Assembly (NCBI GenBank): GCA_037893245.1
Contig: JBAIAA010000117.1
Location: 3,224,001-3,288,000, forward strand
DNA: 64,000 nucleotides
Direction: 5' to 3'
Origin: Crossaster papposus
Lineage: Eukaryota > Echinodermata > Asteroidea > Velatida > Solasteridae
In this document: positions 10,203 to 23,610 of the stretch, one piece after another
Layout of the letters: each line of letters begins with the position of its first letter
Numbering within the stretch: position 1 is the first letter of the stretch
Notes under the pieces: model-generated
What the model was told of the DNA's origin: nothing
The model's input: only the letters and a program-made list of their open reading frames with translations
Databases searched by the model: none
Translations under genes and position numbers: made by a program

Positions 10203-13200
10203 TGAGAGCAGTAACTATGCTGAGCAGAATAGTAAGTGTTTCCATCACAGTGTAACTGAGAGCTGTCATTGTGCTGAGCAGAATAGTGGGTGTTCCCATC
10301 ACAGTGTTACTGAGAGCAGTCACTGTGCTGAGCAGAATAGAGAGTGTTCCCATCACAGTGTGACTGTGAGAGCATTCACTGTGCTGAGCAGAATAGTGAG
10401 TGTTGCCGTCACAGTGTGACTGAGAGCTATCACTGTGCTGAGCAGAATGGTGAGTGTTCCCATCACAGTGTGACTGAGAGCAGTCACTTGGCTGAGCAGA
10501 ATAGTGAGTGTTTCCTTTACAGTGTGACTGTGAGAGCAGTCACTGTGCTGAGCAGAATAGTGAGTGTTCCAATCACAGTATGGCTAAGAGCAGTCACTGT
10601 GCTGAGCAGAATAGTGAATGTTCCCACCACAGTGTGACTGAGAGCAGTCACTGTGCTGAGCAGAATAGTGAGTGTTCACATCACAGTGTGACTGCGAGAG
10701 CATTCACTGTGCAGAGCAGAATAGTGAGTGTTCGCATCACAGTGTAACTGAGAGCTGTCACTGTGCTAAGCAGAATAGTGAGTGTTCCCATCACAGTGTG
10801 ACTGTGAAAGCAGTCACTATGCTGATCAGAATAGTAAGTGTTTCCATCACAGTGTGACTGAGAGCTGTCATTGTGCTGAGAAGAATAGTGGGTGTTCCCA
10901 TCACAGTGTTACTGAGAGCAGTCACTGTGCTAAGCAGAATAGTGAGTGTTCCGATCACAGTGTGACTGTGAGAGCAGTCACTATGCTGAGCAGAATAGTG
11001 AGTGTTCCCGTCACAGTGTGACTGAGAGCTCTTATGTGCTGAGCAGAATAGTGAGTGTTCCCATCACAGTGTGACTGAGAGCAGTCACTATGCTGAGCAG
11101 AATAGTGTGTGTTCCCATCACAGTGTGACTATGAGAGCATTCACTGTGCTGAGCAGAATAGTGAGTGTTCCCGTCACAGTGTGACTGAGAGCTCTTATGT
11201 GCTGAGCAGAATAGTGAGTGTTCCCATCACAGTGTGACTGAGAGCAGTCACTGTGCTGAGCAGAATAGTGAGTGTTCCCATCACAGTGTGACTGTGAGAG
11301 CATTCACTGTACAGAACAGAATAGTGAGTGTTCACATCACAGTGTAACTGAGAGCTGTCAATGTGCTGAGCAGAATAGTGAGTGTTCCCATCACAGTGTG
11401 ACTGTGAGAGCAGTCACTGTGCTGAGCAGAATAGTAAGTGTTTCCATCACAGTGTGACTGAGAGCTGTCATTGTGCTGAGCAGAATAATGGGTGTTCCCA
11501 TCACAGTGTGACTTAGAGCTCTCACTTTGCTGAGCAGAATAGTGAGTGTTCCCATTACAGTGTTACCGAGAGCATTCACTCTGCTTAGCAGAATAGTAAG
11601 TGTTTCCATCACAGTGTGACTGAGAGCTGTCATTGTGCTGAGCAAAATAATGGGTGTTCCCATCCCAGTGTGACTTAGAGCTCTCACTTTGCTGAGCAGA
11701 ATAGTGAGTGTTCCCATTACAGTGTTACCGAGAGCAGTCACTCTGCTTAGCAGAATAGTGAGTGTTTCCATCACAGTGTGACTGAGAGCAGCCACTGTGC
11801 TGAGCAGAATAATTAGTGTTCCTATCACAGTGTGACTGTGAGAGCATTCACTGTGCTGAGCGGAATAGTGAGTGTTTCTATCACAGTGTGACTGTGAGAG
11901 CATTCACTGTGCTGAGCAGAATAGTGAGTGTTCCCATCACAGTGTGACTGAGAGCAGTCACTGTGCTGAACAGAATAGTGAGTGTTCCGATCACAGTGTG
12001 ATTGTGAGAGCAGTCACTATGCTGAGCAGAATAGTGAGTGTTCCCATCACAGTGTGACTGAGAGCTGTCTCTGTGCTGAACAGAATAGTGAGTGTTCCCA
12101 TCACAGTGTGACTGAGAGCTGTCTCTGTGCTGAACAGAATAGTGAGTGTTCCCATCACAGTGTGACTGAGAGCTGTCAATGGGCTGAGCAGAATAGTTAG
12201 TGTTCACATCACAGTGTGTCCGAGAGCCCTCACTGTGCTGAGCAGCAGAGTGAGTGTTCCCATCACAGTGTGACTGAGAGCTATCACTGTGCTGAGCAGA
12301 ATGGTGAGTGCTCCCATCACAGTGTGACCGAGAGCCCTCACTGTGCTGAGCAGCAGAGTGAGTGTTCCCATCACAGTGTGACTGAGAGCTATCACTGTGC
12401 TGAGCAGAATGGTGAGTGTTCCCATCACAGTGTGACTGAGAGCAGTCACTTGGCTGAGCAGAATAGTGAGTGTTTCCTTTACAGTGTGACTGTGAGAGCA
12501 GTCACTGTGCTGAGCAGAATAGTGAGTGTTCCAATCACAGTATGGCTAAGAGCAGTCACTGTGCTGAGCAGAATAGTGAATGTTCCCGCCACAGTGTGAC
12601 TGCGAGAGCATTCACTGTGCAGAGCAGAATAGTGAGTGTTCGCATCACAGTGTAACTGAGAGCTGTCACTGTGCTAAGCAGAATAGTGAGTGTTCCCATC
12701 ACAGTGTGACTGTGAGAGCAGTCACTATGCTGATCAGAATAGTAAGTGTTCCCATCACAGTGTTACTGAGAGCAGTCACTGTGCTAAGCAGAATAGTGAG
12801 TGTTCTGATCACAGTGTGACTGTGAGAGCAGTCACTATGCTGAGCAGAATAGTGAGTGTTCCCGTCACAGTGTGACTGAGAGCTCTTATGTGTTGAGCAG
12901 AATAGTGAGTGTTCCCATCACAGTGTGACTGAGAGCAGTCACTATGCTGAGCAGAATAGTGTGTGTTCCCATCACAGTGTGACTATGAGAGCATTCACTG
13001 TGCTGAGCAGAATAGTGAGTGTTCCTGTCACAGTGTGACTGAGAGCAGTCACTGTGCTGAGCAAAATAGTGAGTGTTCCCATCACAGTGTGACTGCGAGA
13101 GCATTCACCGTGCAGAGCAGAATAGTGAGTGTTCACATCACTGTGTGACTGAGAGCAGTCACTGTGCTGAGCAGAATAGTGAGTGTTCCTATCCCAGTAT

Positions 13201-16200
13201 GACTGTGAGAGCAGTCACTGTGCTGAACAGAATAGTGAGTGTTTTCATCACAGTGTGACTTAGAGCAGTCAATGTGCTGAGCAGAATAGTGAGTGTTCCT
13301 ATCACAATGCGACTGTGAGAGCAGTCACTGTGCAGAGCAGAATAGTGAGTGTTCCCATCACAGCTGTGACTAAGAGCTGTCACTGTCCTGAGCAGAATAG
13401 TGAGTGTTCACATCACTGTGTGACTGAGAGCAGTCACTGTGCTGAGCAGAATAGTGAGTGTTCCCATCACAGTGTGACTGAGAGCTGTCTCTGTGCTGAG
13501 CAGAATAGTGAGTGTTCCCATCACAGTGTGACTGAGAGCTGTCTCTGTGCTGAACAGAATAGTGAGTGTTCACATCACAGTGTGACCGAGAGCCCTCAAT
13601 GTGCTGAGCAGCAGAGTGAGTGTTCCCATCACAGTGTGACAGAGAGCAGTCACTGTGCTGAGCAAAATAGTGAGTGTTCCCATCACAGTGTGACTTTGAG
13701 AGCATTCACTGTCCAGAGCAGAATAGTGAGTGTGACTTTGAGAGCAGTCACTGTGCTGAGCAGAATAGTGAGTGTTCCCATCACAGTGTGACTGAGAGCA
13801 GTCACTGTGCTGAACAGAATAGTGAGTGTTCCCATCACAGTGTGACTTAGAGCAGTCACTGTGCTGAGCAGAATAGTGAGTGTTCCCATCACAGTGTGAC
13901 TGTGAGAGCATTCACTGTGCTGAGCAGAATAGTGAGTGTTGCCGTCACAGTGTGACTGAGAGCTATCACTGTGCTGAGCAGAATGGTGAGTGTTCCCATC
14001 ACAGTGTGAATGAGAGCAGTCACTGTGCTGAGCAAAATAGTGAGTGTTCCCATCACAGTGTGACTCAGAGCTGTCATTGTGCTAAGCAGAATAGTGAGTG
14101 TTCCGATCACAGTGTGACTGTGAGAGCAGTAACTATGCTGAGCAGAATAGTAAGTGTTTCCATCACAGTGTAACTGAGAGCTGTCATTGTGCTGAGCAGA
14201 ATAGTGGGTGTTCCCATCACAGTGTTACTGAGAGCAGTCACTGTGCTGAGCAGAATAGAGAGTGTTCCCATCACAGTGTGACTGTGAGAGCATTCACTGT
14301 GCTGAGCAGAATAGTGAGTGTTGCCGTCACAGTGTGACTGAGAGCTATCACTGTGCTGAGCAGAATGGTGAGTGTTCCCATCACAGTGTGACTGAGAGCA
14401 GTCACTTGGCTGAGCAGAATAGTGAGTGTTTCCTTTACAGTGTGACTGTGAGAGCAGTCACTGTGCTGAGCAGAATAGTGAGTGTTCCAATCACAGTATG
14501 GCTAAGAGCAGTCACTGTGCTGAGCAGAATAGTGAATGTTCCCACCACAGTGTGACTGAGAGCAGTCACTGTGCTGAGCAGAATAGTGAGTGTTCACATC
14601 ACAGTGTGACTGCGAGAGCATTCACTGTGCAGAGCAGAATAGTGAGTGTTCGCATCACAGTGTAACTGAGAGCTGTCACTGTGCTAAGCAGAATAGTGAG
14701 TGTTCCCATCACAGTGTGACTGTGAAAGCAGTCACTATGCTGATCAGAATAGTAAGTGTTTCCATCACAGTGTGACTGAGAGCTGTCATTGTGCTGAGAA
14801 GAATAGTGGGTGTTCCCATCACAGTGTTACTGAGAGCAGTCACTGTGCTAAGCAGAATAGTGAGTGTTCCGATCACAGTGTGACTGTGAGAGCAGTCACT
14901 ATGCTGAGCAGAATAGTGAGTGTTCCCGTCACAGTGTGACTGAGAGCTCTTATGTGCTGAGCAGAATAGTGAGTGTTCCCATCACAGTGTGACTGAGAGC
15001 AGTCACTATGCTGAGCAGAATAGTGTGTGTTCCCATCACAGTGTGACTATGAGAGCATTCACTGTGCTGAGCAGAATAGTGAGTGTTCCCGTCACAGTGT
15101 GACTGAGAGCTCTTATGTGCTGAGCAGAATAGTGAGTGTTCCCATCACAGTGTGACTGAGAGCAGTCACTGTGCTGAGCAGAATAGTGAGTGTTCCCATC
15201 ACAGTGTGACTGTGAGAGCATTCACTGTACAGAACAGAATAGTGAGTGTTCACATCACAGTGTAACTGAGAGCTGTCAATGTGCTGAGCAGAATAGTGAG
15301 TGTTCCCATCACAGTGTGACTGTGAGAGCAGTCACTGTGCTGAGCAGAATAGTAAGTGTTTCCATCACAGTGTGACTGAGAGCTGTCATTGTGCTGAGCA
15401 GAATAATGGGTGTTCCCATCACAGTGTGACTTAGAGCTCTCACTTTGCTGAGCAGAATAGTGAGTGTTCCCATTACAGTGTTACCGAGAGCATTCACTCT
15501 GCTTAGCAGAATAGTAAGTGTTTCCATCACAGTGTGACTGAGAGCTGTCATTGTGCTGAGCAAAATAATGGGTGTTCCCATCCCAGTGTGACTTAGAGCT
15601 CTCACTTTGCTGAGCAGAATAGTGAGTGTTCCCATTACAGTGTTACCGAGAGCAGTCACTCTGCTTAGCAGAATAGTGAGTGTTTCCATCACAGTGTGAC
15701 TGAGAGCAGCCACTGTGCTGAGCAGAATAATTAGTGTTCCTATCACAGTGTGACTGTGAGAGCATTCACTGTGCTGAGCGGAATAGTGAGTGTTTCTATC
15801 ACAGTGTGACTGTGAGAGCATTCACTGTGCTGAGCAGAATAGTGAGTGTTCCCATCACAGTGTGACTGAGAGCAGTCACTGTGCTGAACAGAATAGTGAG
15901 TGTTCCGATCACAGTGTGATTGTGAGAGCAGTCACTATGCTGAGCAGAATAGTGAGTGTTCCCATCACAGTGTGACTGAGAGCTGTCTCTGTGCTGAACA
16001 GAATAGTGAGTGTTCCCATCACAGTGTGACTGAGAGCTGTCTCTGTGCTGAACAGAATAGTGAGTGTTCCCATCACAGTGTGACTGAGAGCTGTCAATGG
16101 GCTGAGCAGAATAGTTAGTGTTCACATCACAGTGTGTCCGAGAGCCCTCACTGTGCTGAGCAGCAGAGTGAGTGTTCCCATCACAGTGTGACTGAGAGCT

Positions 16201-17766
16201 ATCACTGTGCTGAGCAGAATGGTGAGTGCTCCCATCACAGTGTGACCGAGAGCCCTCACTGTGCTGAGCAGCAGAGTGAGTGTTCCCATCACAGTGTGAC
16301 TGAGAGCTATCACTGTGCTGAGCAGAATGGTGAGTGTTCCCATCACAGTGTGACTGAGAGCAGTCACTTGGCTGAGCAGAATAGTGAGTGTTTCCTTTAC
16401 AGTGTGACTGTGAGAGCAGTCACTGTGCTGAGCAGAATAGTGAGTGTTCCAATCACAGTATGGCTAAGAGCAGTCACTGTGCTGAGCAGAATAGTGAATG
16501 TTCCCGCCACAGTGTGACTGCGAGAGCATTCACTGTGCAGAGCAGAATAGTGAGTGTTCGCATCACAGTGTAACTGAGAGCTGTCACTGTGCTAAGCAGA
16601 ATAGTGAGTGTTCCCATCACAGTGTGACTGTGAGAGCAGTCACTATGCTGATCAGAATAGTAAGTGTTCCCATCACAGTGTTACTGAGAGCAGTCACTGT
16701 GCTAAGCAGAATAGTGAGTGTTCTGATCACAGTGTGACTGTGAGAGCAGTCACTATGCTGAGCAGAATAGTGAGTGTTCCCGTCACAGTGTGACTGAGAG
16801 CTCTTATGTGTTGAGCAGAATAGTGAGTGTTCCCATCACAGTGTGACTGAGAGCAGTCACTATGCTGAGCAGAATAGTGTGTGTTCCCATCACAGTGTGA
16901 CTATGAGAGCATTCACTGTGCTGAGCAGAATAGTGAGTGTTCCTGTCACAGTGTGACTGAGAGCAGTCACTGTGCTGAGCAAAATAGTGAGTGTTCCCAT
17001 CACAGTGTGACTGCGAGAGCATTCACCGTGCAGAGCAGAATAGTGAGTGTTCACATCACTGTGTGACTGAGAGCAGTCACTGTGCTGAGCAGAATAGTGA
17101 GTGTTCCTATCCCAGTATGACTGTGAGAGCAGTCACTGTGCTGAACAGAATAGTGAGTGTTTTCATCACAGTGTGACTTAGAGCAGTCAATGTGCTGAGC
17201 AGAATAGTGAGTGTTCCTATCACAATGCGACTGTGAGAGCAGTCACTGTGCAGAGCAGAATAGTGAGTGTTCCCATCACAGCTGTGACTAAGAGCTGTCA
17301 CTGTCCTGAGCAGAATAGTGAGTGTTCACATCACTGTGTGACTGAGAGCAGTCACTGTGCTGAGCAGAATAGTGAGTGTTCCCATCACAGTGTGACTGAG
17401 AGCTGTCTCTGTGCTGAGCAGAATAGTGAGTGTTCCCATCACAGTGTGACTGAGAGCTGTCTCTGTGCTGAACAGAATAGTGAGTGTTCACATCACAGTG
17501 TGACCGAGAGCCCTCAATGTGCTGAGCAGCAGAGTGAGTGTTCCCATCACAGTGTGACAGAGAGCAGTCACTGTGCTGAGCAAAATAGTGAGTGTTCCCA
17601 TCACAGTGTGACTTTGAGAGCATTCACTGTCCAGAGCAGAATAGTGAGTGTGACTTTGAGAGCAGTCACTGTGCTGAGCAGAATAGTGAGTGTTCCCATC
17701 ACAGTGTGACTGAGAGCAGTCACTGTGCTGAACAGAATAGTGAGTGTTCCCATCACAGTGTGACTT
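9931..17766 (+). repeat. 3918-bp HOR tandem pair, near-perfect
   Basis: Copies 9931-13848 and 13849-17766. Every landmark from GTTGCCGTCAC near 10020 to the 42-bp unit near 13735 recurs at exactly +3918, and the copies agreed wherever I compared them. Shared private variants include TGTCATTGTGCTAAG near 10155 and 14073, where related blocks have TGTCACTGTGCTAAG. The left boundary is G at 9930 against T at 13848. On the right, TTCTCATC at 17801 departs from TTCCCATC at 13883. This is the longest exact-period pair in the left domain, so it is a recent duplication or an assembly effect. Confidence 0.88.
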
Positions 17767-19051
17767 AGAGCAGTCACTGTGCTGAGCAGAATAGTGAGTG
17801 TTCTCATCACAGTGTGACTGAGAGCAGTCACTGTGCTGAGCAGAATAGTGAGTGTTCCCATCACAATGTGACTGAGAGCTGTCACTGTGCTGAGCAGAAT
17901 AGTGAGTGTTCACATCACAGTGTGACTGAGAGCAATCACTGTGCTGAACAGAATAGTGAGTGTTCCCATCACAGTGTGACTGAAAGCTGTCAATGTGCTG
18001 AGCAGAATAGTTAGTGTTCACATCACAGTGTGACCGAGAGCTCTCACTGTGCTGAGCATCAGAGTGAGTGTTCCCATCACAGTGTGAATGAGAGCAGTCA
18101 CTGTGCTGAGCAAAATAGTGAGTGTTCCCATCACAGTGTGACTCAGAGCTGTCACTGTGCTAAGCAGAATAGTGAGTGTTCCGATCACAGTGTGACTGTG
18201 ATAGCAGTAACTATGCTAAGCAGAATAGTAAGTGTTTCCATCACAGTGTAACTGAGAGCTGTCATTGTGCTGAGCAGAATAGTGGGTGTTCCCATCACAG
18301 TGTTACTAAGAGCAGTCACTGTGCTGAGCAGAATAGTAAGTGTTTCCATCACAGTGTGACTGAGAGCTGTCATTGTGCTGAGCAGAATAATGGGTGTTCC
18401 CATCACAGTGTGACTTAGAGCTCTCACTTTGCTGAGCAGAATAGTGAGTGTTCCCATTACAGTGTTACCGAGAGCAGTCACTCTGCTTAGCAGAATAGTA
18501 AGTGTTTCCATCACAGTGTGACTGAGAGCTGTCATTGTGCTGAGCAAAATAATGGGTGTTCCCATCCCAGTGTGACTTAGAGCTCTCACTTTGCTGAGCA
18601 GAATAGTGAGTGTTCCCATTACAGTGTTACCGAGAGCAGTCACTCTGCTTAACAGAATAGTGAGTGTTTCCATCACAGTGTGACTGAGAGCAGCCACTGT
18701 GCTGAGCAGAATAATTAGTGTTCCTATCACAGTGTGACTGTGAGAGCATTCACTGTGCTGAGCAGAATAGTGAGTGTTCCTATCACAGTGTGACTGTGAG
18801 AGCATTCACTGTGCTGAGCAGAATAGTGAGTGTTCCCATCACAGTGTGACTGAGAGCAGTCACTGTGCTGAACAGAATAGTGAGTGTTCACATCACAGTG
18901 TAACTGAGAGATGTCACTGTGCTGAGCAGAATAGTGAGTGTTCCCATCACAGTGTGACTGTGAGAGCAGTCACTGTGCTGAGCAGAATAGTAAGTGTTTC
19001 CATCACAGTGTGACTGAGAGCTGTCATTGTGCTGAGCAGAATAATGGGTGT
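17767..19051 (+). repeat. Array segment copied from the 6.1-kb region
   Basis: From 17767 to about 18650 the units match 6065-6948 at a shift of 11702, including the AATAGTTAGTG unit, the TGACTCA unit and the 162-bp trimer pair. From about 18740 to 19051 they match 39657-39968 at a shift of 20917. There is a private TGCTTAACAG near 18648 where other copies have TGCTTAGCAG. No gene was seen. Confidence 0.78.
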
Positions 19052-22000
19052 TCCCATCACAGTGTGACTGTGAGAGCATTCACTGTGCTGAGTAGAATAG
19101 TGAGTGTTCCTATCCCAGTATGACTGTGAGAGCATTCACTGTGCTGAGCAGAATAGTGAGTGTTCGATTCACAGTGTGACTTTGAGAGCATTCACTGTCC
19201 AGAACAGAATAGTGAGTGTGACTTTGAAAGCTGTCACTGTGCTGAGCAGAATAGTGAGTGTTCCCATCACAGTGTGACTGAGAGCAGTCACTGTGCTGAA
19301 CAGAATAGTGAGTGTTCCCATCACAGTGTGACTTAGAGCAGTCACTGTGCTGAGCAGAATAGTGAGTGTTCCCATCACAATGCGACTGTAAGAGCAGTCA
19401 CTGTGCAGAGCAGAATAGTGAGTGTTCCAATCACAGTGTGACTGAGAGCTGTCACTGTGCTGAGCAGAATAGTGAGTGTTCACATCACTGTGTGACTGAG
19501 AGCAGTCACTGTGCTGAGCAGAATAGTGAGTGTTCCCGTCACAGTGTGACTGAGAGCTATCACTGTGCTGAGCAAAATGGTGAGTGTTCCCATCACAGTG
19601 TGACTGAGAGCAGTCACTTGGCTGAGCAGAATAGTGAGTGTTTCCTTTACAGTGTGACTGTGAGAGCAGTCACTGTGCTGAGCAGAATAGTGAGTGTTCC
19701 AATCACAGTATGGCTAAGAGCAGTCACTGTGCTGAGCAGAATAGTGAATGTTCCCGCCACAGTGTGACTGAGAGCAGTCACTGTGCTGAGCAGAATAGTG
19801 AGTGTTCACATCACAGTGTGACTGCGAGAGCATTCACTGTGCAGAGCAGAATAGTGAGTGTTCGCATCACAGTGTAACTGAGAGCTGTCACTGTGCTAAG
19901 CAGAATAGTGAGTGTTCCCATCACAGTGTGACTGTGAGAGCAGTCACTATGCTGAGCAGAATAGTAAGTGTTCCCATCACAGTGTTACTGAGAGCAGTCA
20001 CTGTGCTAAGCAGAATAGTGAGTGTTCCGATCACAGTGTGACTGTGAGAGCAGTCACTATGCTGAGCAGAATAGTGAGTGTTCCGATCACAGTGTGACTG
20101 TGAGAGCAGTCACTATGCTGAGCAGAATAGTGAGTGTTCCCGTCACAGTGTGACTGAGAGCTCTTATGTGCTGAGCAGAATAGTGAGTGTTCCCATCACA
20201 GTGTGACTGAGAGCAGTCACTATGCTGAGCAGAATAGTGTGTGTTCCCATCACAGTGTGACTATGAGAGCATTCACTGTGCTGAGCAGAATAGTGAGTGT
20301 TCCCGTCACAGTGTGACTGAGAGCTCTTATGTGCTGAGCAGAATAGTGAGTGTTCCCATCACAGTGTGACTGAGAGCAGTCACTGTGCTGAGCAGAATAG
20401 TGAGTGTTCCCATCACAGTGTGACTGCGAGAGCATTCACTGTACAGAACAGAATAGTGAGTGTTCACATCACAGTGTAACTGAGAGCAGTCACTGTGCTG
20501 AGCAGAATAGTGAGTGTTCCCATCACAGTGTGACTGTGAGAGCATTCACTGTGCTGAGCAGAATAGTGAGTGTTCCCGTCACAGTGTGACTGAGAGCTAT
20601 CACTGTGCTGAGCAGAATGGTGAGTGTTCCCATCACAGTGTGACTGAGAGCAGTCACTTGGCTGAGCAGAATAGTGAGTGTTTCCTTTACAGTGTGACTG
20701 TGAGAGCAGTCACTGTGCTGAGCAGAATAGTGAGTGTTCCAATCACAGTATGGCTAAGAGCAGTCACTGTGCTGAGCAGAATAGTGAATGTTCCCGCCAC
20801 AGTGTGACTGAGAGCAGTCACTGTGCTGAGCAGAATAGTGAGTGTTCACATCACAGTGTGACTGCGAGAGCATTCACTGTGCAGAGCAGAATAGTGAGTG
20901 TTCGCATCACAGTGTAACTGAGAGCTGTCACTGTGCTAAGCAGAATAGTGAGTGTTCCCATCACAGTGTGACTGTGAGAGCAGTCACTATGCTGAGCAGA
21001 ATAGTAAGTGTTCCCATCACAGTGTTACTGAGAGCAGTCACTGTGCTAAGCAGAATAGTGAGTGTTCCGATCACAGTGTGACTGTGAGAGCAGTCACTAT
21101 GCTGAGCAGAATAGTGAGTGTTCCCATCACAGTGTGACTGAGAGCTCTTATGTGCTGAGCAGAATAGTGAGTGTTCCCATCACAGTGTGACTGAGAGCAG
21201 TCACTATGCTGAGCAGAATAGTGTGTGTTCCCATCACAGTGTGACTATGAGAGCATTCACTGTGCTGAGCAGAATAGTGAGTGTTCCCGTCACAGTGTGA
21301 CTGAGAGCTCTTATGTGCTGAGCAGAATAGTGAGTGTTCCCATCACAGTGTGACTGAGAGCAGTCACTGTGCTGAGCAGAATAGTGAGTGTTCCCATCAC
21401 AGTGTGACTGCGAGAGCATTCACTGTACAGAACAGAATAGTGAGTGTTCACATCACAGTGTAACTGAGAGCTGTCAATGTGCTGAGCAGAATAGTGAGTG
21501 TTCCCATCACAGTGTGACTGAGAGCTATCACTGTGCTGAGCAGAATGGTGAGTGCTCCCATCACAGTGTGACCGAGAGCCCTCACTGTGCTGAGCAGCAG
21601 AGTGAGTGTTCCCATCACAGTGTGACTGAGAGCTATCACTGTGCTGAGCAGAATGGTGAGTGCTCCCATCACAGTGTGACTGTGAGAGCATTCACTGTGC
21701 TGAGTAGAATAGTGAGTGTTCCTATCCCAGTATGACTGTGAGAGCATTCACTGTGCTGAGCAGAATAGTGAGTGTTCGATTCACAGTGTGACTTTGAGAG
21801 CATTCACTGTCCAGAACAGAATAGTGAGTGTGACTTTGAAAGCTGTCACTGTGCTGAGCAGAATAGTGAGTGTTCCCATCACAGTGTGACTGAGAGCAGT
21901 CACTGTGCTGAACAGAATAGTGAGTGTTCCCATCACAGTGTGACTTAGAGCAGTCACTGTGCTGAGCAGAATAGTGAGTGTTCCCATCACAATGCGACTG

Positions 22001-23610
22001 TAAGAGCAGTCACTGTGCAGAGCAGAATAGTGAGTGTTCCAATCACAGTGTGACTGAGAGCTGTCACTGTGCTGAGCAGAATAGTGAGTGTTCACATCAC
22101 TGTGTGACTGAGAGCAGTCACTGTGCTGAGCAGAATAGTGAGTGTTCCCGTCACAGTGTGACTGAGAGCTATCACTGTGCTGAGCAAAATGGTGAGTGTT
22201 CCCATCACAGTGTGACTGAGAGCAGTCACTTGGCTGAGCAGAATAGTGAGTGTTTCCTTTACAGTGTGACTGTGAGAGCAGTCACTGTGCTGAGCAGAAT
22301 AGTGAGTGTTCCAATCACAGTATGGCTAAGAGCAGTCACTGTGCTGAGCAGAATAGTGAATGTTCCCGCCACAGTGTGACTGAGAGCAGTCACTGTGCTG
22401 AGCAGAATAGTGAGTGTTCACATCACAGTGTGACTGCGAGAGCATTCACTGTGCAGAGCAGAATAGTGAGTGTTCGCATCACAGTGTAACTGAGAGCTGT
22501 CACTGTGCTAAGCAGAATAGTGAGTGTTCCCATCACAGTGTGACTGTGAGAGCAGTCACTATGCTGAGCAGAATAGTAAGTGTTCCCATCACAGTGTTAC
22601 TGAGAGCAGTCACTGTGCTAAGCAGAATAGTGAGTGTTCCGATCACAGTGTGACTGTGAGAGCAGTCACTATGCTGAGCAGAATAGTGAGTGTTCCGATC
22701 ACAGTGTGACTGTGAGAGCAGTCACTATGCTGAGCAGAATAGTGAGTGTTCCCGTCACAGTGTGACTGAGAGCTCTTATGTGCTGAGCAGAATAGTGAGT
22801 GTTCCCATCACAGTGTGACTGAGAGCAGTCACTATGCTGAGCAGAATAGTGTGTGTTCCCATCACAGTGTGACTATGAGAGCATTCACTGTGCTGAGCAG
22901 AATAGTGAGTGTTCCCGTCACAGTGTGACTGAGAGCTCTTATGTGCTGAGCAGAATAGTGAGTGTTCCCATCACAGTGTGACTGAGAGCAGTCACTGTGC
23001 TGAGCAGAATAGTGAGTGTTCCCATCACAGTGTGACTGCGAGAGCATTCACTGTACAGAACAGAATAGTGAGTGTTCACATCACAGTGTAACTGAGAGCA
23101 GTCACTGTGCTGAGCAGAATAGTGAGTGTTCCCATCACAGTGTGACTGTGAGAGCATTCACTGTGCTGAGCAGAATAGTGAGTGTTCCCGTCACAGTGTG
23201 ACTGAGAGCTATCACTGTGCTGAGCAGAATGGTGAGTGTTCCCATCACAGTGTGACTGAGAGCAGTCACTTGGCTGAGCAGAATAGTGAGTGTTTCCTTT
23301 ACAGTGTGACTGTGAGAGCAGTCACTGTGCTGAGCAGAATAGTGAGTGTTCCAATCACAGTATGGCTAAGAGCAGTCACTGTGCTGAGCAGAATAGTGAA
23401 TGTTCCCGCCACAGTGTGACTGAGAGCAGTCACTGTGCTGAGCAGAATAGTGAGTGTTCACATCACAGTGTGACTGCGAGAGCATTCACTGTGCAGAGCA
23501 GAATAGTGAGTGTTCGCATCACAGTGTAACTGAGAGCTGTCACTGTGCTAAGCAGAATAGTGAGTGTTCCCATCACAGTGTGACTGTGAGAGCAGTCACT
23601 ATGCTGAGCA
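19052..23610 (+). repeat. 2612-bp HOR, one full and one shortened copy
   Basis: Copy 1 is 19052-21663. Copy 2 starts at 21664 and keeps the 2612-bp shift to about 23610. After that the shift drops to 2449, a loss of 163 bp, which is the sum of one 53-, one 54- and one 56-bp unit. The unit series contains the same elements as 1585-5230: the 42-bp unit, TTTCCTTTACAG, GTATGGCTAAG and the TCTTATG pair. Nothing in it resembles a gene. Confidence 0.82.
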
